A stretch of DNA of 64,000 bases from Acanthopleura granulata (Eukaryota > Mollusca > Polyplacophora > Chitonida > Chitonidae), in NCBI GenBank assembly GCA_016165875.1, contig JABBOT010000080.1, forward strand, positions 871,667 through 935,666, given 5' to 3'. Made by a program: the position numbers and the translations under genes. Below the pieces are notes generated by a model. It worked only from the letters and a program-made list of their open reading frames with translations, had not been told where the DNA came from and did not search any database. Below are positions 41,101 through 56,100 of the stretch, piece by piece. Position 1 is the first letter of the stretch, and every line of letters starts with the position of its first letter.

Positions 41101-44100
41101 AAGTCTCACTGACCAATCCTACCATGATCTATCAATCAGATAACATCTGGCTACAGCTTTCACAAACTGGCAAAGAGAATCCAATCTCCTGGTGGAATCC
41201 ACTAGTTTAGACCTGTACATCTGTACGTTAGTTACACTTACACTGCAGGTTCCAGAATCGATGCCATTTGTACACACAAGTCATCAGTGTCAGTTACTGC
41301 AATACCTCAGACACGTACCTTGTACTTATATACATGTAGGTGCAGTAATCACAGATACTAGTGTATGAACTGATCCTACATGCACACGTGTATATTCTGT
41401 ATTTTAATATTAAATTGACTTTTCTGGCCAAATTTGCAAATTGTATATGCCCCATCCTACAAGTACATCAAACCACTGCAATTTGTACCAGAGAAATGGT
41501 TACATCGTATGTATGCTGCGTACATGTACATGTAAGCCCGGAAAGTGTACAGTACATCAGGATAGCCTACATTTAACCTCATTTAGCTATATGACCAGGT
41601 AACTTCCTGGCACCTTCAAGGTATCACCGTACAACTAGCAATGGTAATGGTTGATTCGTAAATCCAAGCAACACACACATGCATGGTTATATGCATAATT
41701 GCATAAAAATACTCCGAGATTTGGGGTACTCCCCTCTATGGCCAAGGGTTGTAGATTAGTGCCAGGATGCAGGGGTCATGTGGCCCAGTTGAGGAGCGGG
41801 GCATCCTGTCTTGGGAAGCAGACTCACAGCGGTCAGGACGAAGGGGAAATGACGCATACCCTATCGTGAAGAACCCACATCCTCCATGGATTAAGCACCA
41901 TATATATGCAAGAAAAGATTCGCAAGTTTTTTTTATGCCAGCCTCAATATTTGGTAGTGGATGAAAGGCTGTATGTGCACAGATCTCCGGGAAAGTGCTC
42001 ACACCACAGAAAGGTGAGGCAACGCTCACTAGGACAGGTAATGCCAGGAAAGGCTGGCTTAGGCAAGCCGGCCCCTTGTCTACAGATTACCGCCATATAC
42101 AGGTACTTGCTTGTCCAAGCCTGCCAGCCAGTCAACTCCCTAACCAAACACTAGCCACACTGAGAAGCTACCGCTTACTGTGGACAATGTAGTCTCAGCA
42201 GATTAATTAATTTTCCTTCCATTTCCAGTTACACAACCTGTCCAGACAAACAAACAGCCAGAGGAACACATAAGCAAGAGTACACGAGCTCTCCCAACAG
42301 GCCCTGCAGGCCTGCATACCTGTACAGCCCAACAGGTTGGCAGCCATTAAACCTACAGGTATTCCTCTCCACAGCTATCAAATACAACATCTCACCCACA
42401 TTCACACTTACAATGACAGACATTTAGAGGCATTATCAACATTCACATGTGAAACCAAGTACGCAATATATGAATACTCTGTGTTAAATTTACATTACAT
42501 GTAATTACTTTTATTAAGGGTCTTCAAGAAGAAAATCTAATGCGAATCCTCCAGCAAGTGTTTGAGGCACATGTATACACAGCTGATACATGTACATAGC
42601 CCATACACCTGAAAACCTGTATGATTGTTCCCATTGGTGTTTTTTTAAATTTATTTCTTGTCTAACCAGGCATATGATGGAATCTCGAGTTGCTTCATCT
42701 GCACGCACCTGAGAGGCTACCCAAGCACTGGGCATCCTAGTCAGCTTGTAAAGAAGATAACCTTAATTCGTTCACCTCACTGAGGATCACCCAGGACACA
42801 ATCTGATAAAGTTATTCACCACAGATCACTCACAGATTAAAGGCAGTTCAATGACTTCTGACTCATTTTAACAGGTAAGCTAAGAGTTCCATTAAACATT
42901 CTGGCCAAGACAAATAAAAATCCTCCCTTCAAAGATTAACAGTTAGACAGTGTGATTAAATGCTTAGATCAGGCCATAGGCAATGGCCAAACCTAATCAC
43001 CCAGTACTGATTTACCTGTATGGGCATGTCTAGCTGCCAAGTTTAGGTTTACAAGTTCATTTGACACCACATACATGGACCCTCACACCTATTTACCTTC
43101 AGGCCTGGTCAAGGCAGAGAATGTAACCATATCTCACTCTTGAAATAGAGCTCAATTTTTTTTATCCAATTCGACCAAGACACAGGGCATAAAAAGCAAT
43201 CCCACAAGTAGATCAAGATGCATAGTACTTACAAGTAAATCCACACGCATTCTTCATGGCTCTCATAGTCATTTAAAAAGATAGCAGACTTTAAATGTGA
43301 CATGATACATCTAAATGTATCCCATCTGAAACATTGCACAAGTATATGTATTTTCCATACATACATGTTTGAATGTTTGATTTCTGATAAATAAGACCAG
43401 ATAAATTCAGCCACTGACCTGTACGCAGGTATACACTTGCACATGGATACCAATGTTCTATGGAAACAGACAATGTTCAGGTACAAAGACATAATCACTT
43501 CAAATATCTGTTGAATACATGAGAATGCTTTTTTCTTTTACTAGTCTACACAAAACCATGCGAGTAATTTCTTTCCTCTACAATAATATTACTGTATCAG
43601 TTGACTTGATTCAGACACAAAATTACATGGAGCACGCAGATGAAGAGTTCACAAAATGACATGGAGCACACAGGTGAAGAGTTCACAAAATTACATGGAG
43701 CACACAGATGAAGAGTTCACCAAATGACATGGAGCACACAGATGAAGAGTTCACAAAATTACATGGAGCACACAGATGAAGAGTTCACAAAATGACATGG
43801 CGCACACAGATGAAGAGTTCACAAAATTACATGGAGCACACAGATGAAGAGTTCACAAAATGACATGGCGCACACAGATGAAGAGTTCACAAAATTACAT
43901 GGAGCACACAGATGAAGAGTTCACAGATATACATGTAATATAAACTGTTTCAAACTTCAAGTCTTTGCTGTGACCTTAGGACACAGAGGAGTGTAGCAGA
44001 TGCCTGCTGGTCAACTCTCAGGGTCAGGTCATTTAGGGAATTAAACCAGTGATCCTATGCTGGCATGTCTCACGTAGTAAGATGGATTAGAGGACAGGGC

Positions 44101-47100
44101 CAAAAATCCCCTAAAAGCAAGCCTGAACCCAAACAACTGATGACCACAACACTGCTGTTTATGAGTTGTTATTTCTCATTCTGAAACCTTGGCCATTTGC
44201 CTTGTGATTCAATATTTGGTTGTGAGATACTACTGCAAAAAACATAACTGGAGGCAAATGACAGTAGTTTAAGATGTCATAATTCATATTCTCACATGCA
44301 ATGAAAAGATAATTTGTGTTTTTAAAATGCAAGTGCAATGAATGCTTACCAATCTACACTTAGGCCAAGATGAAACAGGTGCATACATAACCACGAATAA
44401 CGATAAAGGCAAACGCATCAAATGGGCTGATTCAGCAGAAATTAGGCAGTTTAGCTTGAATTTATCAGAAGACAGTTTAAGACAGATTTCTGCCTACAAT
44501 ACTCTTGTGCATATATATTCAACCAAATGTAACCCAATGCAAAACAACGAAGGTTACAAGGTGGTAAAAACTTCTGCAGCACACATGTTGTGTAAGCATA
44601 CAAAGGAACAGGATTTAGAGTATCAATAAAATGTCTATACAAGAATACCTTTATCATGCAAGCATACATCCTATTAAAATAGGGTAAATATGTAGAGATA
44701 CATTAAAAATATATCCATGGTGTTAGAGGCACACAAAGACCCTGACGATACTGTACAGTTTGGGTTGTCCAAGATAAGTACAAATGAATTGATTTGAATA
44801 ATGGAATCTATGATTTGTATTACACTGGATCTTAGCTCCAACACCACAGACACTCAGATCACAATCTTAAGACCATGAGAAAAGAATTAATGGCTGTCCA
44901 TATCTGAACATGTACAGTACACGTCCATCCACCAATATGAATAGACATTGCCTGTCCAGGACACATCTTCATATTCTGGTGAGCAGCCACAGACTTCACA
45001 TTTGGAATGCCCCAAATCCAAGGTACATGTATACTTTAGTTTCAATAAGTGTGCCAGTTCTGTGTTTGACATACATGTAAATATACAAGAATGTATTTAT
45101 AAAGGTCTTTATTATAGTCATTGTGGTGATTTTAGGCAAGTAGTTACTGGGTGTGAAGTGACTTAAAGCTTGTGGATCAGAAAGCTTGCTGTCCAGCTGA
45201 CAGTGCCATCTACTGGTAACAGGTGCTCGCTTCATTTAGGCACAGATCAGTACCCCCAAACAAGAAACCCACGACCATACACAGGTTGCCATCAGACCTT
45301 CCCATATACGGCTAGAGAGGAAGGACTTGAACTCAAAGTGACCTCACTGGTGAGGCCCAATATATTTTTTTTTTTCATATTAATCTTGCACTGTGGGGAA
45401 CGTAATGTTTTAATTATGGATATATTCTCAAAGTCTTACCTATCGATGTTTACATGTATATTCCAATAAAAGACTGCTCATTAATTCCAAAACAATGATT
45501 GCAACACGGTAAAATACATGCAATGCAAAAAGAAACAAAACTGGCAGTACTCAGTCCATGGTGCTATCCGTGTAGTCTGTATAAGCTGATAAAGCCAGCA
45601 GACAATAAAGGCACTTCAATAATACCTGCAGAAATGCTTTGTCCTGAATATGGACTGGTGCCCTGTGGTCTATACATGTAGTAGTGTCCAGTCATCTATG
45701 TAAGCTAGGCCACCACTAGGGGGTGGAGGGCACCTAAAGAGGACTATGCTAGATTACATATGTGCCCCAGAAGCCAGTGAGGTCAGATCAACAGGTGTTT
45801 AAGTTGTTTGACCAGAGTAACTGTAAGGGGTGCAGTGGGTGGTCAAACATCTTCAAACACACTCAGCTTGCATCGTTTCCACAGTAACATAAGCTGAACT
45901 GCACTCCACATTGATATAGCAAGACAATACCACAGTAATACCATCAACAAATAATTTAGGAACTCACTGCAAAATTTTACCTTACAAGATGTTTACGTAA
46001 ATTTATCCTGATGAAGCATGTGTACTTTTTTTCATTAAAACAGATTCAGAGCCAAACCAGCCTCTTAGCAGATGATAGGAGAAAAACAGACTTGTATAAT
46101 CTTAATAAATCATGTCCCTTTCAAACAAGTGTTACAGTACTGACAAGGGAGGACTATTACATATTTCCTCTTCAAAAGTATTCAGATGTACCAGTGTGAA
46201 AATATTCATGAGGTGTCGGGGCTGGTTTCCAAAAAGAATTACAAACCAGTAATTCTCTGAAGATTTATAAATCACATGTTTGATTTACACCTGACATTAA
46301 TTGTAAAAAAATTATTCCAGTATATGTATATGAATATTATTCATAAGCAGGCAGTTGAAGAACCATTCATACAATGTTTAGACTTGAATGAAAAAGAACT
46401 CCAGGCACAAACACATGTTAATTCAAGTTTACAGTGTTTACTTTTTGACATGAAAAAAAGACAGTATATTCTTGTAATTAATACTAATTTCATTTCCTTG
46501 GAAAGAGTTAAGTTTATATACAGCCCTTAATGCAGTTTCCTTACTTAGTAATGCTATAAACTATGCACATATTGATATGGATAATTAAGAGAATTATATG
46601 CATAATGACTACTGATACTTATCATGAAATGTTCATGAATATTCATATTTGATAAATGATTATGACTGACACTAATTTATTCATGCAGGTGGGAATTGAA
46701 ACTTTGTCACAATTTCTAGAAATATGTATTTCTGAAAAAGAATGAAATTTAAACAAATTCAAAAAACATGTAACAGATGTTAACAAGTGACCTAAGCACA
46801 TAGTTAAGAAATTAATTAACTATACAAATTACACACATATTAGTGAACAGAAACTAAAAGTATATGAAAAATGTCTTTTCCATATACTTTCACTGTAGTT
46901 GCTTTTTTGTACATGAATCGATTTACAGACAGACTCATTATCGTCAAGTATATTTTACATGTACCTATCCCAATTAAAACTTGCTGCATACACACATACG
47001 TATTTCATGTATTAAACGAATCAACCTGCAATGCAACTGAATACAAAATACACACACAGACAAGGCCATATCCAGAAAAAAAAAATGAAGGCTCTCATCC

Positions 47101-50100
47101 CAAACTTCTTAAGTAGTATTATAATGTGGTGTATATTTTTTTCTTTTTCAACACAAATCAACCTGAGAGCTTTCATGCCTGTGAATGAAATAAATTTGTG
47201 AAAAAGTCAAACTTAATGCTGACAAACCTTATTTTCACTTAAATTGCTTTCTAATTTTAATACAGCTTGATTAGTTTAGGTGTCCACCAGTTTGGGGGCC
47301 AAAAAGTTTTTTGAAATTAAAATGGGTCAGTATATTACCCAGATCGAGTGTGTTGTATAAACAAATGAACCTGGAGTATCCACTTACTTGCAAGGCACCC
47401 TGTGTGACCCCAGATGTATTCATAAACAAGACAAAACCTAACTCACCTTGCATCTGGAGGGCATTGTGGCTTGCAAACTTTTGGAACTGCGGAAGTTTGG
47501 AACTTCTTCAGAAATCACACAAATTCACAACTACACACTATCCAGGTAATACACTTCTTCAGGCACTTGGAACAATTGTAGGTAGGAATGGCTGTACAGT
47601 GATTTAACCGGTCATTAACTTTGCCCGTCAACTCAGCTCAGGCCCTTGCTACACTGGCATGTAAGCCTTCACAGTTCATTGATCGAAAGCTGACTGGTGT
47701 GCTCAGTCAGGCAAAGCCGTCCTCAGACTTCCTCAGACCTTCCTCAGTGGAAAATACTTCCTTCAGGTAACCGAGCTATGAAAAAGTCCAGCCGAAGTGT
47801 TTGCCAGCAGGGTGAACTGAATGACTGGATACGCAATCTGGCCGGTAAATGCCAAAGTTACAAGCGCTCTGATTTAAGGCTGAGCACTATGATCAGCAAC
47901 TTGGTCCTTTCACTGATATTAAAGGAGTTGGCAACTCTTCGTTACAGTTCTGTGCTGAGAGCTGCAAAGCTGCAGAAGAGGGTAATCGTGGAGGACATGA
48001 CTACAGCAGAGCTGATTTTCAACAAGTAAGGAACGACTCAACGGCAGTGAGAACTGGTCCCAGCAATATTTGCACTAGCACAATATACACAGCTAAATCT
48101 TTTGCCGCAATCCAATCGACAAGAGGCAAGAATGCTGCTGGCAAACAAAGGCTAGAAATTTGCGACAGACCAACAGGAGAGAGATAGAGGAGGGGGGAGC
48201 GTGGACAGAGATGGATTTAACATGCTTGGGGTGATGTGGCAAAATGCTAAGCAGCAACATTCCACCTTTAACATGACACAAACAGTTTTCACATCATCCC
48301 TATATTAGTCTGGTTACATCTACTGGGGGAGGAATATTCTCCATATACACTCTCCAAGAATGACCAGAAAGCAGTACATTCCAGTGTGCTAACTGGGATC
48401 CACTGTTACCCGCTTCATTATACACATTACACTCTTGACAGTAATGACAGTAGCTAGAGCTCATTCTACTCACATTCTACACACACGGTGCACAGAAACT
48501 GCATTTAAATTCAAACCAATAGAGTTATGTCTGCATAACACAACTTCTTCTTTGAATACTAAAAACTACATGAATGATATTCAACACAGGACCTGACGTT
48601 TTTCATAATTTCTTCTTTAGAGAAAATGAAATAGCCATGGATACACCTATATACCATAAATCTGCACAAAACGTAACTTTGTAGCCAGTGTATTCAGGAC
48701 TAGAGTTACTGTGCTGTGTTACATCAATTGTCAGTGTCAACTCTAACACCTTGCTCACAAACATGTAGAGATATCCGGCAGCAGGATGACACCATTTTTA
48801 TTTCGTTGTATGGATATCCCACCTTCGAACTAACAAATTGAATCTTATCAAGCCTATGTACAGCTATTGCCCTGATCAAGTGCGACATGAAAATTTTAAC
48901 TCATCTGAGAGTAGCCTGACCAGTGATTTGACAGTGACCTGTGATGATATATTCACAGTTTCTCATGCAACAAATGACTTCCTAGACTTCAAATTCACTT
49001 TCCATAAAACCTGTTATCAAACCTGTTTAGCTCAGGAATACCTTGGTTATACACATAAGTTTGTACATGTAATACATCCAGTAAATAACATATCAGAGGT
49101 TTACTATTTTTAGCTGCTGAAGTAACTTAACAACATTTTAAAAATTACACATGAAAAAACAACTGCTGAAGATTATATAGTGGAGGTGTGCAATTGTTAG
49201 GAGTATAATGAAAATCCATACTCCTTACACTCCTTATGAGGAAACCTATACACCAGCTGGAATGGCTGCTCCGAGAGTCTATTGTTGATTGATTAAGTGC
49301 TTACAGGTACGCATAATTTCCTCAGCACCCCTAAAACATATGAGAGCAGCAAACAACTCCATTTTCTGTGGCTACACATCAATAAAACACTGCGACCCAT
49401 GGAGAGGTGCAAAGTGAGCTAACACAAATGTATATTACACACAACTTACATGTATCTGTAACATGGTGTACACCCACCAAAGGTCTGGCCTGTGCACACT
49501 GCTGGTCAGAAATTACCAAGTTCTCCAGGACATTTAAACTTTGTGCCTTACACACACGTCCATCTTCCTTGTACGAACTGCAGGCACAGGATTCACAGGA
49601 GGGCTAACTGCTGTTCTTCACAATATTATCTGGGGATCTGATACCTTAATTAAGTCAAGGGCAAGGACATGTCAATGCCATGAGATCTTATGACCTAGAA
49701 TGTAGTCTGATGCACCAGCATGCAGTCCGATGCATTAGCGTGTATTTTTGACATTTAGTAAACAGCTATTCTTCAGCAGATTCACAGCTGTAGGCAAGAG
49801 ATTACGGAAACTTTTTGTCATGATATCACTACATCAATGAAAAATAAATACCACATAAACGTGAAGAAATAAATGAAAACACTACATATATATATGTTGA
49901 TTCTGAACTCCTATTTCACTCTTATTACCAGCATTAATCATCATATGTGTACATTTTCTATAAAAGAACACTGCAAAAAATGTGAGCATCTATGATTCAG
50001 GACATCATATAACATACATGTTAATGCTCACTGTCGTATTACCCTAGAAGCCTCCACAAATTTTCTAGTTTCATTGAATGCTCTCTTTAACTTTTGAATT

Positions 50101-53100
50101 CCAATTCAATTCCACATGTACATTATCCACCTTAGAAGCTTCCAAAGTACTATCATTTGAACAGACCCTTGAACTGTTAGTAAATTTATACAAATAATCA
50201 AATGTCCAACATTTGTTAGGGTTTTTTTTTTCTTTTTGACATTTGTAACTGTGGTAACTAAAAATTTCAATAAGCTGTTCATGCTTCTTGCCCATAAATA
50301 TGTTTTCTGAATGTGAGTGTTGAGTTGAATATACGTAGATGTACATGATGGAGAATCCCCACAGTGTTATAGTCTACCAGTTCCTCGGTTTACTATTAAA
50401 CTATGACCAGTATGGGCCTTTCTTTCATATAGCTTACACTGTTAAGAGTGGCAATCAGCACAATGCAGATCTGATTTGTCCAGGATTCATGGACGTCAAA
50501 GCAACCTTTATATACACATGTATAGTTTCATTTTCTATATTTCCTGTTAGATGCCTCTGTCTAGCTCTCCCAATGGATTATTAGTCTGTTCTCATGAATA
50601 TCTGTGTACAAGAGAAAAACACCATTATCAAAGAACCACAAAAACATCAATGATACAGCTCTTCCCAAAATACCTGTTCAAAACAACAAGCACATGTATA
50701 TGTACACGAGATCAAAGTCTTCATTCATAAAATCTTTTTATAATCACACAACCATGTATATTTCTGTCATTTTCTGTCTTACAAATAAAGGGTATCTCAT
50801 GGTTATATATATGTGTGTGATTATAAAAACTACTTCCGTCTGACTTCACTAAGGGCAGATGAATATTTACTAAACAGCTCTCTTCAGCCTTCATTACACT
50901 GACCCCAGAGGTGAAGTACAATACACATCAAAACGTAGTATCATAAGCGAAGCACTTCTTGTATTGTACAGCATTACAAACATGTACCCGTCAATTTACA
51001 ACTTTTGAAAATACTGAAGCAATGCCAGGAGTACGTACATGTAGGTGTACATTTTCATGTTGCACTTCCAGATCGATTATTATCTGTGACATTACAGTGT
51101 GTTAAGTTTCAGACCTGAAGAAATGGCTGACACAGGGTATTGTGTACCTGTATACAGGTGTAGACTTCTCTTAATGGGCAGATTGGGGGAGAGAGGGGGG
51201 GCAGTGGCTGGGTCCAGACAGTGGAAGCATGTGTGACATGCATGCTGATGTGTGTCAAATAAATAATCATCAAAAGGTGCAAGTCTCGTCCATAAAATAG
51301 CAGTATGAAGTGACCTGAGTTCACATAATCTTTTTCCCCTTCTTGTTAATCCGGTGGTTCTTGCCATCTCCTCAATGCCTATAGAATGATAACTACTTGC
51401 CATTACTCTGCTCACACTTCAAAGCTATTACAGGCTGCAATTAATACACTACACAATTCTGCATTGTTATACGTTGTTAAAATATGCCGAAATTTTTTCC
51501 ATTTCTGAAAAAAACTGAAATAATTCACATTTTGTTCAGAATTACTACCACTCCTTCTTCTCCCCAAAAAGGCAGAAGTTAGACAAGTGACAAAATACTG
51601 TAACTTCATTTGCAGCTGCAATAGTTAGAGAACAGCGATCACTCTAGATTGCACATTTGCTGTTGTACATGTGATCTTCCACCTAAGGGGCGTATCAGCG
51701 TTATTTACATTTATGTTTCCATAATTATTTAACATTCCCCCCTCAACCAAGTGAAAAAAAAAACAATGGCTGTACCAATTATGTCAGGTTTACAGTGAGT
51801 ATGAAATATTATGTGAGGAAATTATAGGAACATGGTAGAGAACTTGAACTCCAAAAATAAACAGGAACACATGTATGCAATCATCAGAAGCTCGCTACAT
51901 GGAATTTTTCAGTATGAATTCCATTACTTATATCGATCCTAACAATAAATTATAGTAATAACTATGACAATCATAGTAATGATGATGACGTGGGAATTTA
52001 TGTAATAAATACCTTCAATGATATCTTCACCTTGTGTATAACAGGATATTAGAAAAGCACTCTCTGCTGTTGTAGTTTACCCGTAGAGATACATTAATAT
52101 TAACCAGATGATCAAAACACAGTGTGCAAAAATCTAAACAGCATCCCAGCATGTGCATGTTGACTGTACAAACCACAATGCAAAGAAAACAAAAACACAG
52201 ATGGGAAAGGAATCAATTTTGATGTAAAGGAGAACCACCTGCTCTGGATAACCTTTATCTTGCCAAAGTCACATGGGTAATATACTTGTTTTTGAATGTT
52301 GCCATGCACAAAATGTAATGAATGAAGCTAAATATGTTCCCTTATTCCACAAATTCAAGACACAATTGTGCGTGGTCATCAGCACCTGAAATTCGACTGA
52401 TTGTTGTCGATGCCATACTCATGAATTTTTCACTAATATGATAATGGTCAGTATTGAATTGAGAAAGGCAAAGTGCACAGGAAACATAATCCACCCTTGG
52501 CAAGCTACTGACAAACTTTTTGCACTTGTAATGTACAGCTAGATGTGTATGCACACACTGGTGGAAGACAAGTCGTCTTAACAAATGTAAGACAACACAA
52601 ATGGCCACATAAGTGTCATCAATCACTTGTTGTTACCAACGGCAAGGCCCCACAAAGGCAGAGGGCGAGGGAACCTTAAATTTAGGGACTGAATTCTCAA
52701 TTGCACTGATCAAAAGAAACATGAAATACCTATCAACTTGTCAAACAGCTGAAAAATCTTGTTGGAGAAAGTTATCAGCAGATTTCAACAAGAAGAGACC
52801 TTCATCATTATGCTTGATGTGTGCTGGCAAATCCGCAAGCTGACTGTCCATAGCTGCTAATCTGAGTCCAAGGAAAGGACAGGTTCAACAATGGCATCTT
52901 CCTTGTCAGCTTTACTGCTTATCTCTCAAGTTTTCCAGATTCAGACATACCTAATACCTGACTTAAAACTAAGTTAACCAATAAAAACTCAAAACTGAAA
53001 CACTGAGCGGAAGCGCTTGTTGATTTTGGTCGGTTAAAAATTAGGCCATATTATGATTGTGGTGAGCATTATATGTATACATGTGGTGAGCATTATATAT

Positions 53101-56100
53101 ATACGTGGTGAGCATTATATGTATACATGTGGTGAGCATTATATCTACACATGTGGTGAGCATTATACGTATACATGTGGTGAGCATTATACGTATACAT
53201 GTGGTGAGCATTATACGTACACATGCGGTGAGCATTATACGTACACATGCGGTGAGCATTATACGTACACATGCGGTGAGCATTATATCTATACATGTGG
53301 TGAGCATTATATGTATACATGTGGTGAGCATTATATGTATACATGTGGTGAGCATTATATGTATACATGTGGTGAGCTTTATATGTATACATGTGGTGAG
53401 CATTATATGTATACATGTGGTGAGCATTATATGTATACATGTATTATCTCACCATTCACTTCAACAAAGCCCTCTACATGTATATGAATGAAGAGTTTGA
53501 AACCCTCACTTAATATCATGAAAACCATGTGGATATACTGATGTTCTCATCTTTGATTTACAATAACAATTTTTGGTCATATAACAGTAAGAATGCACAT
53601 GATTGTAAGTATGTGTGTTTCTGTTCTTGTAAGTTTTCTCTTTTAAAACATCCTCATAAGTTTATACATGAAGACCTAGTTTTTTTCTATAAATATTCAG
53701 TTGGAACCAAATGGGTATATATATTGTGGCAAAATTTTTGGGGCTGGTGTCAAAACACTGAACATTTAGAGACTTCACATTCCTGAACTGTAGGTAGCTG
53801 GGGGAAGAGGTCTGATACCAGCTCTTTAAGGGGGAGGCTTGTCACTACATGGATTGTCCAAGGTCTGGACATGGATCACACTGCTAAGGCAGCAGTCACC
53901 TGTTGCCTATGCATTCAGGTACACATCATCCTGGCAGATTAACAAGGAAGTGAGGACGGCCCGAGTGAAAACGTCATGAGAGGTTCTTTGAGGGTCAAAC
54001 AGTGTCTGGTTTACCCAGAGTTCACATGAATACAATATCCACCTTGAGAGGGGCAAGAGGGGTTGGACTGCGCACAGCACGTTCTGTTTGATCAATTCCG
54101 GAATTTATAACACAGACTCCTCCACACCATTATACGTGGGCCATTCCAAGCATTGCTACTTGTCACTGGTGTGTTAAGGTTCAGGATGTTAGCATGTTGG
54201 CTTAACACATCCCACTAACCATATCAACAGGCAAATGTGGACTGAGATTTCTGGAAGAGTTCACACATAATATTGACATTAACATGCCCACCAGTTGGGC
54301 AAAAGAGAGCAAAGTGACAGGAGCTGTGTACCTGTAGGACTACAAACAGGCAGCCACTAAGGGTACATGGCGCCAGGGGGGTCGGGATCGTTATCATACA
54401 TAACCCCCAGCCGCTGAGAGCAATAAAGATATGACTTCTATTTCTTGTCAGTCACAGCTTGTGCTCAAAATGCAAATTAGAAAGGTTTGCATCTCCATCT
54501 TTTCATCTAATACTTAAGCATTAAACATAAAGTCTACATACTTTGATCATGTACTCATACTTTGTGAGTACACTTTATGTGCAAAACATTTACAGGAAGA
54601 TATCATGATTTTGTGTTTCTTTGTTCTTCATATCATTAGTTGCACAAGTACCAGTCCATGTTATAAACTAAAAATAATGCTATTGACACACCACCTACGG
54701 TTTCATTTGATTCACATCTATTTGAATCGATTCACATTCAATTAGATTAGATTTTCCATTGAAACGCCATCTTCTAATGAGGGTTCAGTTCAATGCAGTT
54801 CCGAAAGCGTTATTTAGCAGGAATTCCTTCCCAATGATGTCACGGTACATCATACTCCCGGCATAGCTCGCAAAATTTGTGTCTTGCACCCATGCACATC
54901 CATATTCGAATTGAGTTAGAGGAAAGGAACTATATTCCCAGTGACATATTGTATAAACAAACGGAACTGAATCAAATCAAATTTTTAGAATCATATATCG
55001 AATGTGGATTGAAATCAATGCACACCAATGCGCATTTCAATGTGAATAAATGTGCATCGATGACTTCTGGTTTAGTTTCAACGACATATGTGGTACAAAT
55101 CAAAAGTCCCGCACCCACATGTAAAAAAAATTTAAACAAGGTTGCTATTACAGGAAATAGACTTTCATGTTGTTTTCAGACTACCAGTAATTTTTGGACA
55201 ACTCTTTCAAACTACCATTACAGGATTCACAGAACCTTTGGTCTGTAGTTCGAAATTTGTAGCTAAAGATGTGTTCCAACTTATAAATGTACAAAAGAGA
55301 ATTATCAGACTTGTTGTTGACTTTTAATCATAAGTTCACTGTTGGCACTATTTGCCAAACTTTCCCACCTATGATGGAAAATATGCATAAAACAGAGGGG
55401 TAAATTAATTACGAAAGAAAATATGTCTCAAAACTAAATACTCTTTCATTGATTTTTTTAGGCACATACTTGTAATCTGGTGTGGGGAAACCCACAATAA
55501 TCCCCAGGTTGCTAGCAACACTTATCGAGCACAACAAAGGATTTTAAATGAATAAATATGTTTTCATTTCCAGCTTGTAAATTAATTTGTTGAACTGTCT
55601 GCACTTTAGGGGCCTCTTTGTTAGAGAGTAAGACAACAGTTGGCAAAATATTTCTTTTATGAAATGTATTTATTTAACCGATTGAAACAACTGACGTTTT
55701 CATAATTTTCACCTCATCATACGTGTAATTAATGTAATTTGAATCAACACATGAAAGATACTTTTAAATTCAGTCTCACATGATTTACAAATTAACATGA
55801 AATTATGCATTTCAATTCACTGCATATCCTCACTGTACATGTATCAACAGGAAATAGCACCTTCCTTGTAATTATAACAACAACATCACACACGAATGTC
55901 CACAAAGTGAGAAAAACATGCCTATTACAGTCATATGACACAGTTACTTCCTTCAACTCATGAAAATTAACATTTATTCACACTTACAACATCTAACACT
56001 AGGGAAGTTAATGCTCATTTGTGTGTCTTGACATGTCAAAATGTACAAGCGTATCAATGTGTAAAGGGCCTGAACATGTTGTCATAGATCTCTGTGAATT

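Noticed and set aside
43617..43922. CRISPR-like array
   Set aside because: The units are contiguous, with no unique spacers, in a eukaryotic intron. It is a minisatellite.
53041..53491. Overlapping open frames of 115-144 codons on both strands
   Set aside because: They are translations of the 24-bp minisatellite with a repeated 8-residue peptide.
54877..55327. 123-codon plus-strand frame near 55 kb
   Set aside because: It overlaps the edge of an old dispersed repeat, and its composition is typical of translated AT-rich DNA. No family was recognised.
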